Source of the DNA: Roseivirga sp.
GTDB lineage: Bacteria > Bacteroidota > Bacteroidia > Cytophagales > Cyclobacteriaceae
Assembly: GCA_029262895.1 (NCBI GenBank)
Contig: JAJCYM010000075.1
Location: forward strand, 1-64,000
Reading direction: 5' to 3'
DNA: 64,000 nucleotides
Of the stretch, positions 1-8,139 are shown in pieces. Below the pieces are notes generated by a model. The model saw only the letters and a program-made list of their open reading frames with translations. It was not told the origin of the DNA and did no database searches. The position numbers and the translations under genes are program-made. Numbering within the stretch: position 1 is the first letter of the stretch; each line of letters starts with the position of its first letter.

Positions 1-1
1 T

Positions 2-1423
2 GGCGATCCTTATGCCATCACTCCGAATTTGGATGAGTTTGCCAGTACAGGACTTACTTTCCTTAGAACCTATAGCCAGGCAGGCGTATGCGCACCATCC
101 AGAGCTAGCCTTATGACCGGGTTAAGACCTGACTCATCCAGGGTTTGGCACCTCGGAGATAAGTTCAGAGAGTTAATGCCTGATGTGGTGACCATGCCTC
201 AATATTTTGATAAGTTCGGTTATCATACCGTTTCAATTGGCAAAATCTTCCATAATTACATGCCGGATTCTATCTCCTGGGATGAGCCTGATTTGAGGCC
301 ACGAGCATTCAGCAGCCCCGAAATGTACTACAGAGATGGTGAAACTTTTTATGTGAATGCGGAGACAAGCCGTGTCCAGCAAATTGTCAGAGATTCTCTC
401 GTAAAATTACGGCCTGTTCGATATGCTGATGGATGGAATAACGGACCCGTTTGGGAGTGGGAAGATGTGCATGACTCCTTATATTATGACGGTGCTCAAA
501 CCGAGTTGGCCAAAAGGACGCTCACCCGAATTACTAAACGAGAAGAGCCCTTCTATTTGGCTATGGGCTATTTCAGACCCCACATGCCATTTACCGTACC
601 CAAAAAGTATTGGGATTTACACGATCCCAATAAATTGCCCTTGGCCGACAATCCATACCATCCCGAAGGTGCACCGGTTTGGACTATGAATTCAAATTAT
701 GAGTTGAGACATTACAATGGCTTCAATAATATTGGCACGCCAGTATCCGGTTACAAAATGGAAGAAGACACAGCTCGACTTCTTAAGCAAGGTTATTATG
801 CCAGTGTCAGCTATGTGGATGCCCAATTCGGAAAACTCATACAACACCTGAAAGATATTGAGGTGTATGATAACACCATCATCATTGTTTGGGGTGACCA
901 TGGCTGGAAACTTGGGGAACACAACAGTTGGAGCAAGCAAACTAATTATCATATCGACACCCATGTTCCCATGATGATCCGTGTTCCCGGTCAAAAAAAT
1001 AAAGGAGCCAAGACTGAGAGCCTCACGGAACTTATAGACATGTTTCCTTCCCTTCTGGAACTGTCTGGGATTGAAGTACCTGATTATTTACAGGGCACCA
1101 GTTTTGTTCCTTTAATCGAAAATCCGAACCAGGAATGGAAGACGGCAGCTTTCAGTCAATTTCACAGAAGGCCTCAACACACACCTGATAGGAGGAGATA
1201 TATGGGATATTCTATGAAAACTGCTACTCAACACTATATAGAGTGGTATGATTGGAATACCATGACAGGAGAAAAGGGAGAGTTCAGGGCGGCCGAATTA
1301 TATGACCTAATTGTCGACCCCGATGAAAATCGAAATATTGCCGAAGATCGCTCTGAGGACGAAAATGTAAAAGCCCTGTCAAGAAAATTATGGAGAGGCT
1401 GGCAAGCAGCACGACCGCAATAA
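2..1423 (+). CDS. Sulfatase, iduronate-2-sulfatase-like (5' end outside window)
   Basis: Type I sulfatase that hydrolyses sulfate esters, probably from sulfated polysaccharides; family members are exported. The reading frame is open to the left edge (GDPYAITPNLDEF before the first possible internal start), so the N-terminus with the first metal aspartates is outside the window; 473 residues are visible. The formylglycine motif CAPSR sits about 40 residues in, where the cysteine would be converted to formylglycine. Further family landmarks are MGYFRPHMPF, the metal-binding GDHGWKLGEHNSW and the substrate-pocket THVPMMIRVPG. The C-terminal part (YDLIVDPDENRNIAED) is the usual sulfatase ending. 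No SusC/SusD gene or second sulfatase is visible, so the substrate is unknown. The family call is firm; the iduronate sulfatase subgroup is an inference from the motif spacing. Confidence 0.93.
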   Translation, partial: GDPYAITPNLDEFASTGLTFLRTYSQAGVCAPSRASLMTGLRPDSSRVWHLGDKFRELMPDVVTMPQYFDKFGYHTVSIGKIFHNYMPDSISWDEPDLRPRAFSSPEMYYRDGETFYVNAETSRVQQIVRDSLVKLRPVRYADGWNNGPVWEWEDVHDSLYYDGAQTELAKRTLTRITKREEPFYLAMGYFRPHMPFTVPKKYWDLHDPNKLPLADNPYHPEGAPVWTMNSNYELRHYNGFNNIGTPVSGYKMEEDTARLLKQGYYASVSYVDAQFGKLIQHLKDIEVYDNTIIIVWGDHGWKLGEHNSWSKQTNYHIDTHVPMMIRVPGQKNKGAKTESLTELIDMFPSLLELSGIEVPDYLQGTSFVPLIENPNQEWKTAAFSQFHRRPQHTPDRRRYMGYSMKTATQHYIEWYDWNTMTGEKGEFRAAELYDLIVDPDENRNIAEDRSEDENVKALSRKLWRGWQAARPQ

Positions 1424-1426
1424 AAG

Positions 1427-1452
1427 AAGCCCCGACTCTCCAGTCGGGGCTT
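1427..1452. terminator. Hairpin terminator between convergent genes
   Basis: An 11-bp perfect stem (AAGCCCCGACT / AGTCGGGGCTT) with a CTCC loop lies 3 bases after the sulfatase stop. The T-rich tract (CTTTTATT) follows it on the minus strand, so it best serves the convergent small gene at 1505-1792, but it can stop transcription from both sides. Confidence 0.75.
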
Positions 1453-1504
1453 GTGGATAGAAAACACCTGTATTTAATTAAATCACCTCAAACCAAAAAC
1501 TAAA

Positions 1505-1792
1505 TCAGGTAGTCTTAAATTGCTTTGTTGTTTTTTCGATTAATTGATTAACCTCTGTGCTCGTAATAACCTCTTTGCCTGCCTTTAATTCGTCAAGCAA
1601 AATTTCTGCTACCTGTTCCTCTGAGGATTCATAGGTTTCAACGCTGTTGTCAAGCGTATTATTTCTATAAATCCATTTTAAATGATTCATCAGCAGGTTT
1701 CGGCAGCTTTCTTCTACATAAAATACAACCCCACTGATACTGATCTTGTGGTGACCATCCATGATTCCGATATAAAGGGTTGATGAAAACAT
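1505..1792 (-). CDS. Small protein resembling the N-terminal leader domain of Bacteroidota PspC proteins
   Basis: A 95-residue soluble protein without signal peptide or membrane span. Its pattern (KISISGVVFYVEE at residues 16-28, then an amphipathic helix, ESSEEQVAEILLDEL, GKEVITSTEVNQLIE) matches the roughly 80-residue cytoplasmic domain that precedes PspC in Bacteroidota proteins, where it normally reads I-x-I-x-G-x-x-F-x-I-D-E, then an I/V-A-E/D-I segment and a K-x-V-I-T-x-x-E/D-V segment. Here it stands alone with no PspC or membrane domain. The function of this domain is not known to me. The ATG start at 1792 is the only reasonable one. It is separated from the hydrolase at 1934-2935 by 141 bp and appears to be a monocistron. 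The family relation rests on recalled motif patterns, not an alignment. Confidence 0.6.
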   Translation of the reverse strand: MFSSTLYIGIMDGHHKISISGVVFYVEESCRNLLMNHLKWIYRNNTLDNSVETYESSEEQVAEILLDELKAGKEVITSTEVNQLIEKTTKQFKTT

Positions 1793-1933
1793 TTTTATTC
1801 TACTTTCTTTTAATAAGACTCTCTTCCTGGTAAAACGTTACTCTTGTACTCTCTATTTTTTGACCTTTGTATTATAGATGCTCTGAGTCCGAAAAATGTT
1901 GCATATTCTTGAAGCTATTAACAGAAATTAACC

Positions 1934-2935
1934 CTAATCCCTGCTTTTTAACTTTTTGATAACACTTTTAATAGCTTTCGCCACCAAACCAGACTCATCA
2001 AGGTGGACTTGATGCCCACTCTTTCTTGCAATGATTTGCTCGCTGTTAGTGGACAACCGAAGCAAATCCTTTTGAAGTTTTTCTGAATGTGCTCTTAGTT
2101 CTGCTGTACTCCAATTGCTATCTCCTTCCTGATCGTCTTTGTTTCCTCCGGAAATTACGATCAGAGGTTTGTCACCAAAACTATAATCAATCGGGTTTTC
2201 ATAAAGCGCCTGCATAGTTTCTGCCTCGAAGCTCTTTCTACCTGGCACATAGCTATATGGTCTTTCATTATAAAACCATTGAAAAAGCGCCCTATCTCTT
2301 TTAGAAAAATTCTTTAGTCTATCACCAAAGTCGCGTTTCGGTTGAAAGGTCTTCACCTCAGGTTGCTTGGTTAACGGTGTCCTTACCGGTTCCGGGATTT
2401 CCTTTTCAGAAGCAGTTAGTCTCATTTGCTTCCAACTCGCCTTTCCTTCCTTGTAAATCTTAAGCACCACATCAGGATGCGTGGCATCGACCAGTACAAC
2501 ACCGGCTACAGCCTTGGGATAGGCTTCTGCAAATACTCTGACCAAAATTCCTCCAAGAGAATGCCCCACCAAAATATAGGGGCCTTTTATGCCTGCATTC
2601 TGCAAGGCAGTATAGGTGTCATAGGCCTGTTGACGCATATTTACAGCATGGCCGTGCTCACTCCAACCTTCTCCGGCTTGATCCACTGCCACTGCAGTGG
2701 TGAACTTGCTGACCTTAGGCAATACCAAATTCCAAATCAGCGCTATGTCCCCTGCACCATGAAACATGACCACCGGAGGACCATCACTGCCTTCTACAAT
2801 CAAATGAAGTTTGTAGCCGTTGACATCTACCAATTTACCAGGAGGCGGGTAATCGGACTGGGCGTAAGAATTGACTGCTCCTGTAAATAATAAAAGGGAA
2901 ATCAGGTATCCCTGGGGAATCATCTTGGTGTACAT
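1934..2935 (-). CDS. Exported alpha/beta hydrolase
   Basis: A 333-residue alpha/beta-hydrolase-fold enzyme, predicted periplasmic or secreted: residues 1-26 form a signal peptide (hydrophobic LISLLLFTGA, cleavage after SYAQ). The oxyanion-hole segment FHGAGD follows strand 3 (residues 58-63), the nucleophile elbow GHSLGG is at 124-129 with Ser126 as nucleophile, VLVDATHPD follows strand 6, and the catalytic histidine is probably in GHQVH (308 or 311). The reaction and substrate (ester, lactone, haloalkane and so on) cannot be read from the sequence. It starts 53 bp downstream of the DUF4097-like gene at 2989-3690 on the same strand, so it could be the last gene of that sigma-controlled operon or have its own promoter. 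Confidence 0.85.
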   Translation of the reverse strand: MYTKMIPQGYLISLLLFTGAVNSYAQSDYPPPGKLVDVNGYKLHLIVEGSDGPPVVMFHGAGDIALIWNLVLPKVSKFTTAVAVDQAGEGWSEHGHAVNMRQQAYDTYTALQNAGIKGPYILVGHSLGGILVRVFAEAYPKAVAGVVLVDATHPDVVLKIYKEGKASWKQMRLTASEKEIPEPVRTPLTKQPEVKTFQPKRDFGDRLKNFSKRDRALFQWFYNERPYSYVPGRKSFEAETMQALYENPIDYSFGDKPLIVISGGNKDDQEGDSNWSTAELRAHSEKLQKDLLRLSTNSEQIIARKSGHQVHLDESGLVAKAIKSVIKKLKSRD

Positions 2936-2988
2936 GCTAATTGTTAGATGTGCCCAAAGATGAAAATGTTTGAAAGTGCTTACATAAA

Positions 2989-3690
2989 TTAATCGCCAGA
3001 CTTTCTCAGGTAAATATCACTCGTTACAGTCTCCAGTGAGACTTCTCTGCCACCCGCTTTATATACACCTCGGATATCATGACTACTGATGAGTCGAAGT
3101 CCTCGATCTTCTTTTCTATCAAAATCGATATTAGTGTATACCACTCCGGTTACCGTTTTCATTTTTACATCTGCACCACCATTGTTGGGCAAGGTCACAT
3201 CAATATGTCCTGTTACAGTTTCAACCTCAATGTCACCTTCCATGCCTTCTATATCCACATCGGCAACAATGGTGTTTATCCAAACATCAGATTCTTTGGG
3301 TAGAAAAATTTCAATGCTTATATCAGCACATACATCGTAATTATCACCATTATAATAGTTCCTGCCTCTATTTCTTTCTCTCCGACTGCAACCGTTATAG
3401 TCAGCGTTTCTCAGCTTTCTTTTGTCCAGATCAACGTCTATCGATAATCTGTCTTTATAATCGTCTATATCTAGTTTGAGGGCATCGTTGAGTTCACCCT
3501 CATTGATTTCATAGGTTATCTTGATATAAATTTCATTTTTATCCCAGGCCTTGATTATGGCTTCATCACCAAAATCCATATCCAGATCAAGTTCCTGACC
3601 GGAGTAGGGAATTGTCTTCTCCTGAACTTCCTGAGCAAGGGCACTTATTGAAAACACCAGGAAGCAGAGCAATGCGCTAAGTCTTTTCAT
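2989..3690 (-). CDS. Exported DUF4097-like beta-repeat protein, third paralogue of the sigma operon
   Basis: A 233-residue exported protein (signal peptide about 1-20, ending ALAQ). The mature part is a run of short beta strands with alternating hydrophobic residues (ADVDIEGMEGDIEVETVTGHIDV) typical of the DUF4097/putative adhesin family, whose members form right-handed beta-helix-like folds in envelope stress loci. A cysteine- and arginine-rich insert (about 92-117, NGCSRRERNRGRN) is unlike the paralogues. It ends in DIYLRKSGD, the same Y-L-R-K ending found in the two upstream paralogues. Only 2 bp separate it from the paralogue at 3693-4430, so the two are cotranscribed. Role inferred from context: an envelope protein controlled by the ECF factor at 6120-6632. 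Confidence 0.75.
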   Translation of the reverse strand: MKRLSALLCFLVFSISALAQEVQEKTIPYSGQELDLDMDFGDEAIIKAWDKNEIYIKITYEINEGELNDALKLDIDDYKDRLSIDVDLDKRKLRNADYNGCSRRERNRGRNYYNGDNYDVCADISIEIFLPKESDVWINTIVADVDIEGMEGDIEVETVTGHIDVTLPNNGGADVKMKTVTGVVYTNIDFDRKEDRGLRLISSHDIRGVYKAGGREVSLETVTSDIYLRKSGD

Positions 3691-3692
3691 AA

Positions 3693-4430
3693 TTAATTGT
3701 TTTTCCTGAGATAGACATTACCGTATTGCGACTCCACTTGTAGTTTTCTAGTGCCCCTATTCAAGCTGGCTTCTGTCCTCATCCATTTTCCAGGAAACCC
3801 ATCTCCCTTAGCTCGCAACTTTGCATCCAGATTATGGTAAATCTGTCCCCATTGTGTGCTGGCCGAAATCTCCAAATTAGACGTTTCGTCTACTACAACA
3901 TCCACACCGCCATATTTGGCATCTATTTTTAAAGGGCTGGCATTGCTTAGTACTTCTACCATTCCATATTGAGCAATCATATCTACTTCCATTCCTGCCG
4001 GCACTGTTACTGTCAAAATTACAGACACAGTAACACTGTTTCTACCCCATCTGCCATTTCTTGAAATGGTACTACCGTTTTTCGAAATTGTAACTCCTCC
4101 TCTTCCTCTGTCTTTATCTCTATTCATTGTATAGTTGCGATAGCTGCTCAGGTTTTCAATTTCTGACTCTATTACCAAAGCCCCATTTCTGATTTTAGAT
4201 TTCAGCTTGAAGTCGTCATTGTTTTCGCCATCGTTGATATAAACATTGGCTTCAATTTTGACCTCCTTCTTGTCCCAGGTATTGATTTTGACCAGTTCAG
4301 GGTATTTAAATTGAAAATCGATGCGCTCTACTTTAGAGGCATCAAAATTTTCGGAGGTGATTTTTTCCTGGGCAATCGCACCTAGCGTAAGGCAGCATAG
4401 AAAACCCGCGATCGTTAAGAATCTTTTCAT
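3693..4430 (-). CDS. Exported DUF4097-like beta-repeat protein, second paralogue
   Basis: A 245-residue exported protein with signal peptide about 1-20 (ends AIAQ). The first domain carries the D-x-S-K-V-E-R-I and W-D-K-K-E-V-K-I-E-A segments also seen in the downstream paralogue (KAWDKNEIYIKI), followed by a glycine/arginine-rich loop (DRGRGGVTIS) and beta repeats (YGMVEVLSNASPLKIDAKYG). It ends QYGNVYLRKNN, sharing the family YLRK tail. It lies between a hairpin at 4464-4484 and the third paralogue 2 bp downstream. The function is unknown; beta-helical envelope or scaffold proteins of this type accompany ECF/anti-sigma pairs in many Bacteroidota. No catalytic motif is seen. Confidence 0.75.
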   Translation of the reverse strand: MKRFLTIAGFLCCLTLGAIAQEKITSENFDASKVERIDFQFKYPELVKINTWDKKEVKIEANVYINDGENNDDFKLKSKIRNGALVIESEIENLSSYRNYTMNRDKDRGRGGVTISKNGSTISRNGRWGRNSVTVSVILTVTVPAGMEVDMIAQYGMVEVLSNASPLKIDAKYGGVDVVVDETSNLEISASTQWGQIYHNLDAKLRAKGDGFPGKWMRTEASLNRGTRKLQVESQYGNVYLRKNN

Positions 4431-4463
4431 GTTGTTGAGTTTTTGATTGATCCAAAATGAAAT

Positions 4464-4484
4464 AGCCCCGAACGAATCGGGGCT
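4464..4484 (-). terminator. Intra-operon hairpin (attenuator or partial terminator)
   Basis: AGCCCCGA / TCGGGGCT with a five-base loop lies in the 61-bp gap between the first and second DUF4097-like genes; on the minus strand it is followed by ATTTCATTTT. It has the same GC core as the terminator at 1427-1452. It may lower expression of the two downstream paralogues or protect the upstream mRNA. Confidence 0.55.
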
Positions 4485-4491
4485 TAAATCA

Positions 4492-5268
4492 TTATTTCTT
4501 TCTTAAGTAAACGTTGTTGTATGATGCTTTTAAGTACATTTCCACTCCGCCTCCATTTATAGTTCCGGCTATGGTAGAGCTCACTCTTCTCATTCCCTCT
4601 CTCTTCGGAAATTCAATGTCGAGATCAGAAAAAGCCTCTCCATAAGGAGTTTTAATGGTCAGATCTGCCTTGGTATTTGCAGGTATAGTTACATCAATGT
4701 CATTGTGAGAACACTCCAAAGAGATCGGACCTGATTGGCTTACTGAAGAAAATGTTGCCTCAATTTTACCATATACCGTGCTGACCAAAGCAGGGCCGGT
4801 AATGTCTTCCAGGTGCACAGCATTATAACGACCGGAGATTTCTAATTCACCCGTCATACCGTATACCTCAATGAGCCCACCTTCCCACTGACCAGTATGT
4901 TCGATTTGCAATTTAACATTGGCTGGTACCTTGATGGTGTATTTGCCCTGGCCTCTTCTGGATGCCTGAAAAATAGTGACCACGTCCCCGTCCTTTTCAA
5001 CATTCAATCCGATACCGGTATTGTCTTCACCCATTGCACTTAAGGCTTTCAAGCCCTGAGCTCTTTCAGACCTCTCTCGGCTTGAACTCCCCTCTATTTG
5101 AATTTCGTTGCCATCATAAGCCTCTACGCTAACCCTATTCACTTCTTTGATGATCAATGTAGTGGAAGCAGCATTTCCTATACTTACCGTATGATCCTGG
5201 GCCTTCAAGCCCATGGTCGAAACCAGTGCTAAAGCCATTAAACATAATTTGATATTAACCTTTTTCAT
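4492..5268 (-). CDS. Exported DUF4097-like beta-repeat protein, first paralogue
   Basis: A 258-residue exported protein with signal peptide about 1-23 (LALVSTMGLKAQ). The mature chain is a beta-rich DUF4097-like solenoid: YTIKVPANVKLQIEHTG, ELEISGRYNAVHLEDITG and DLTIKTPYGEAFSDL are successive short-strand repeats, and the protein closes with SYNNVYLRKK, the same ending as the two paralogues downstream. It follows the HEAT-repeat gene by 94 bp and is separated from the next paralogue by a GC-rich hairpin. Probably an envelope protein in the regulon of the sigma factor encoded upstream; no enzymatic motif is present. Confidence in the family is moderate because it rests on the repeat pattern and genomic context. 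Confidence 0.75.
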   Translation of the reverse strand: MKKVNIKLCLMALALVSTMGLKAQDHTVSIGNAASTTLIIKEVNRVSVEAYDGNEIQIEGSSSRERSERAQGLKALSAMGEDNTGIGLNVEKDGDVVTIFQASRRGQGKYTIKVPANVKLQIEHTGQWEGGLIEVYGMTGELEISGRYNAVHLEDITGPALVSTVYGKIEATFSSVSQSGPISLECSHNDIDVTIPANTKADLTIKTPYGEAFSDLDIEFPKREGMRRVSSTIAGTINGGGVEMYLKASYNNVYLRKK

Positions 5269-5362
5269 TTTTATTGTGCGTTTTATTTTTTCAGATATTT
5301 TGTGTTGTCCTTTTATGGAAGACTATTCCAGATTCATTTCATTACAGTCGAATGAATTTATT

Positions 5363-6133
5363 TTATAGATCTTTCAGTTTAAAGATTCCCAAGTGTGCTT
5401 CATCTCGCACTTCTTTAAGGTTACCGTATTCCTGAGTGATTTTTTCAAGGTTTTCAATGGCAGTCTTTTCCTTTAATTCAACCAATACATTGATCAGTGC
5501 AATTTGAATAGCCGGTTCTTCAATAGCGCCCAGCGCATCAACCAAGGCAGTCTTTACTTTTTTATCTTGCCCAAACCTGGACAATGACTCTACAGCCTTT
5601 AACCTCACATTTATATTCTTATCATTAGTCATCCTTTGAATAAGCGCCTCCAATATTTCATCATCGGCCTCTTCAAAATTCAACGAGTTATTTACAGCTT
5701 GAAGTCGCCCACTGGCTGACTCGCTGCTGAACTGATCAAACATTATGGATCTCATTTCTCCCAAGAGTTCATCCTTCATTGAATCTCCCGATTTGAGTCC
5801 ATTACCAACAAAGTAGCCTACAAGAATGAGGGCAACTGCAGCGGCAATTCTATAGAACCACACTTGATTTGTAGTCATAGTAACTACTTTGGCTTCTGGT
5901 TTCTCTTCCTTGAGTTTTGCATCAAGCTTTGCAAATAGTTTTTCCTCAGTAAAAGTCTCTGCTGTGATTTCAGCACTTGCCTTTAAATCTTTGAATTGAC
6001 TTCGATAAGCCTTCAAATTAACGGGGATGCCTTCTCCCTGAAAGAAAGTTTGGAGTTGCAATTCTTCTTCAAGAGAAGTCTCCCCGTTAAAGTACTTATC
6101 TAATAATTCTTCTATATTTTTATCTAAGCTCAT
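5363..6133 (-). CDS. Anti-sigma-like membrane protein with C-terminal HEAT repeats
   Basis: 256 residues from the ATG at 6133, which overlaps the sigma-factor gene by 14 nt; a TTG at 6142 in the same frame is a less likely start. The N-terminal 40 residues (NIEELLDKYFNGETSLEEE) are the cytoplasmic head typical of Bacteroidota anti-sigma proteins. A membrane segment (IAAAVALILVGYFVGNG, about residues 90-106) follows, then a periplasmic part with about three HEAT-type helical repeats (DKNINVRLKAVESLSRFGQD, AIQIALINVLVELK, VRDEAHLGIFKL). By analogy with such pairs, the head would hold the sigma factor while the HEAT part senses or binds a partner in the periplasm, perhaps one of the DUF4097-like proteins encoded next. 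That partnership is inference; HEAT repeats replacing the usual FecR-like sensor is the notable point. Confidence 0.75.
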   Translation of the reverse strand: MSLDKNIEELLDKYFNGETSLEEELQLQTFFQGEGIPVNLKAYRSQFKDLKASAEITAETFTEEKLFAKLDAKLKEEKPEAKVVTMTTNQVWFYRIAAAVALILVGYFVGNGLKSGDSMKDELLGEMRSIMFDQFSSESASGRLQAVNNSLNFEEADDEILEALIQRMTNDKNINVRLKAVESLSRFGQDKKVKTALVDALGAIEEPAIQIALINVLVELKEKTAIENLEKITQEYGNLKEVRDEAHLGIFKLKDL

Positions 6134-6632
6134 AATCCTCAATTTTCATGTATACCTCCCTGGCCTTTTTACGTGCTCTGGAGAGTCCTACCCGAATGTT
6201 ATTTATTTCCAGTCCTGTTTGATCTGAAATCTCTTCATAACTGAAGCCTTCAATATCTCGAAGTGTAATCAGCAATCTTTGTTGGTCTGGTAGACCTTCA
6301 AATACCTCATTCATTACACTCATACTGTCCTCTAATTCCACCTTTCTATATGGAGTCACAAAACCCGAGTCCAATTCCATTTCCTGAACATCCAATTGAT
6401 TTTTGTGTTTCTTGGATTTTAACTTATCCAAACACATATTTTTGGTGATGGTTACAGCCAGTGCTTCCACACTTCTATATTCATCAAGCCGCTGTCTTTT
6501 ATCCCAAAGCTTCACCATGACGTCTTGCAGCGTATCTTCTGCTTCGACTACAGAACGAAGCATATTCAATGCTATCCTGTAAAGCCTATCCTTAACCGGA
6601 AGAACCTTTGTTTTAAATTCTTGCAACTCCAT
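6120..6632 (-). CDS. RNA polymerase ECF sigma factor
   Basis: A 170-residue sigma-70 family ECF factor. Region 2 (about 10-80) contains the RIALNMLRSVVEAEDTLQDV segment with the conserved D-x-x-Q-D-V core, and region 4 (about 112-160) contains LPDQQRLLITLRDIEGFSYE and the HTH IRVGLSRARKKAREV. It would direct transcription of its own operon. The next gene, an anti-sigma-like protein, overlaps its 3' end, implying translational coupling, and the three DUF4097-like genes follow. It is divergent from the YdcF-like gene at 6782, with 149 bp between them containing a possible promoter for each. Confidence 0.9.
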   Translation of the reverse strand: MELQEFKTKVLPVKDRLYRIALNMLRSVVEAEDTLQDVMVKLWDKRQRLDEYRSVEALAVTITKNMCLDKLKSKKHKNQLDVQEMELDSGFVTPYRKVELEDSMSVMNEVFEGLPDQQRLLITLRDIEGFSYEEISDQTGLEINNIRVGLSRARKKAREVYMKIEDYELR

Positions 6633-6652
6633 TCAATAACACAGACGACACC

Positions 6653-6660
6653 CAAAAATA
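6653..6660 (-). promoter_or_regulatory. Candidate -7 box for the ECF operon
   Basis: On the minus strand TATTTTTG fits the Bacteroidota -7 consensus TAnnTTTG, 20 bp before the sigma start codon. No convincing -33 TTG lies at 17-23 bp (the nearest TTG is 29 bp upstream), so this is weak; an autoregulated ECF promoter would look different. Confidence 0.25.
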
Positions 6661-6781
6661 CTCATTACAGGAAAGTATGAAAAAAAACACAATTAATGCA
6701 TAAGCACCTTCTATCTAACTGATAATCAATCATTAATGAATTAATAAAACAAACATCTATCTTGGAGGAAAATAGACAATT

Positions 6782-7546
6782 GTGTTCTTCATTCTTTCTA
6801 AAATCCTGGCCTTTTTCGTAATGCCCCTGACTTGGGTAATTGGCTGCATTGTCCTGTCCAGAGTTATCAAAAGAAAGAAACTCAAGAAGCCTCTGTTCAT
6901 TGCCGGAATAAGTATGCTTATATTATTTTCAAATCAATATATCAGCAATAGAGTTATGCTTTGGTGGGAACCTCAGCCTATTGATATTCCAACGCTTGAC
7001 ACCTACGATGTGGGCATTGTTTTCACTGGAGTGACTAAGGGTGATAAAAGACCAAACGACCGGGTTTATTTTAATAAGGGAGCAGATCGAATCACTCACA
7101 CCTTGCAGTTATACAATGAGGGAAAGTTGAAACACATTTTAATTTCTGGTGGTTTAGGCTTTAAACAATTCTCTCAGACCTATGCTGCTGAGCGCTTGAA
7201 ATCTTTCCTGACCATGGCAGGAGTACCGGATTCTGTGATCACCATTGAAACTGATGCGGTCAATACTTATCAAAATGCTGTGAAATCTGCAGAGATCTTA
7301 AACCGGGATTTTTCGGGACAAAACTACCTGTTGATCACATCAGCCTTTCACATGAAAAGAGCCAGACTCTGCCTGGCAAAACAAGACATCACATTTGATA
7401 CCTTTCCCACAGACTACTATACAAGTAGACCTACTATGAATTTTGATGATCTGCTTATTCCCAAAGCAGAGGCCATTCAGCGCTGGCAAAAACTTTCGTC
7501 TGAAGTCGTGGGAATTATTACTTATAAACTAATGGGGTATCTCTAA
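6782..7546 (+). CDS. YdcF/SanA/ElyC-family membrane protein (DUF218)
   Basis: A 254-residue protein with two N-terminal membrane segments (ILAFFVMPLTWVIGCIVL at about 8-25 and LFIAGISMLILFSNQYI at about 36-53) and a periplasmic DUF218 domain (about 70-250): DVGIVFTGVTKG, HILISGGLG, TYQNAVKSAEIL and LLITSAFHMKRARLCLAKQ are the family landmarks. E. coli relatives ElyC and SanA affect envelope integrity and peptidoglycan synthesis; the biochemical activity is unknown. GTG start at 6782 preceded by GGAGG about 14 nt upstream, unusually clear for this phylum. It converges with the ArsR gene, with stops only 6 bp apart. Confidence 0.87.
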   Translation: MFFILSKILAFFVMPLTWVIGCIVLSRVIKRKKLKKPLFIAGISMLILFSNQYISNRVMLWWEPQPIDIPTLDTYDVGIVFTGVTKGDKRPNDRVYFNKGADRITHTLQLYNEGKLKHILISGGLGFKQFSQTYAAERLKSFLTMAGVPDSVITIETDAVNTYQNAVKSAEILNRDFSGQNYLLITSAFHMKRARLCLAKQDITFDTFPTDYYTSRPTMNFDDLLIPKAEAIQRWQKLSSEVVGIITYKLMGYL

Positions 7547-7552
7547 GTGCGC

Positions 7553-7855
7553 TTAAAAGATCGGCACATTAGCATCTTCTAAAATCTTAACAATCTCAGT
7601 CACTTCTTTTAACCTTAGGTGATAGAAGATGTTTTTTCCTTCACGCTTGCTTCCCAAAACGCCTTTCATTTTCATATTGGCCAAATGATGCGAAGTAAGT
7701 GATTGTTCAAGACCCAAGTATGCAGTAATGTCGTTGACCGACATTTTCTCGTTTTGACTTAAAAGATCAATGATCCCTACACGCATAGGATGCGCAACAG
7801 TCTTCAAAACGAAGGCAATTTTCTCGACTCTCTCTATGTCAAGTTCCTCTTGCAT
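7553..7855 (-). CDS. ArsR-family winged-helix transcriptional regulator
   Basis: A 100-residue single-domain DNA-binding protein. The HTH spans about 17-83: AHPMRVGIIDLLSQNEKMSV, then the recognition helix QSLTSHHLANMKMKGVLGS and the wing REGKNIFYHL. There is no CxC metal motif in helix alpha3 (the equivalent stretch reads LEQSLTSHH), so it is probably not an arsenic/cadmium-type sensor; the signal and target are not evident. It is monocistronic, and its promoter region (7856-8085) is AT-rich and otherwise empty. Confidence 0.9.
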   Translation of the reverse strand: MQEELDIERVEKIAFVLKTVAHPMRVGIIDLLSQNEKMSVNDITAYLGLEQSLTSHHLANMKMKGVLGSKREGKNIFYHLRLKEVTEIVKILEDANVPIF

Positions 7856-8087
7856 ACTGATAGGTTTAGGCCTCTAAGATATGAACACATGATCATATCT
7901 AAAAGGAATATTATGTAAATTTATAAAGATTTATTACAAACAGCAAAAAACTGGTGAAGAAAAACAGTATTGAGGGTTAATTACGAAAATCACTAACTCC
8001 TCAAGTTTAAGCAGTTAGGGGTAAATAGTCTTAAATTCGGCCGAAAAGCGACTATTTCTAAGCACTCAAATTTATTTTTTAAGACAT

Positions 8088-8127
8088 AAAAAAGGGCCTA
8101 TTCAGAAATCTGAATAGGCCCTTTTTT
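8088..8127. terminator. Strong rho-independent terminator, bidirectional shape
   Basis: A 19-bp perfect stem, AAAAAAGGGCCTATTCAGA at 8088-8106 and its complement at 8109-8127, with an AA loop. The A-run on one side and T-run on the other make it a textbook terminator in both directions. It lies 12 bp after the stop of the lipoprotein gene at 8140-8574, closing the giant-adhesin operon. Confidence 0.92.
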
Positions 8128-8139
8128 GTACTTCATTTC

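Noticed and set aside
6140-6142. TTG start for the HEAT-repeat anti-sigma gene
   Set aside because: The ATG at 6133 (MSLDKN) is nine bases downstream, fits the family start better and still overlaps the sigma gene.
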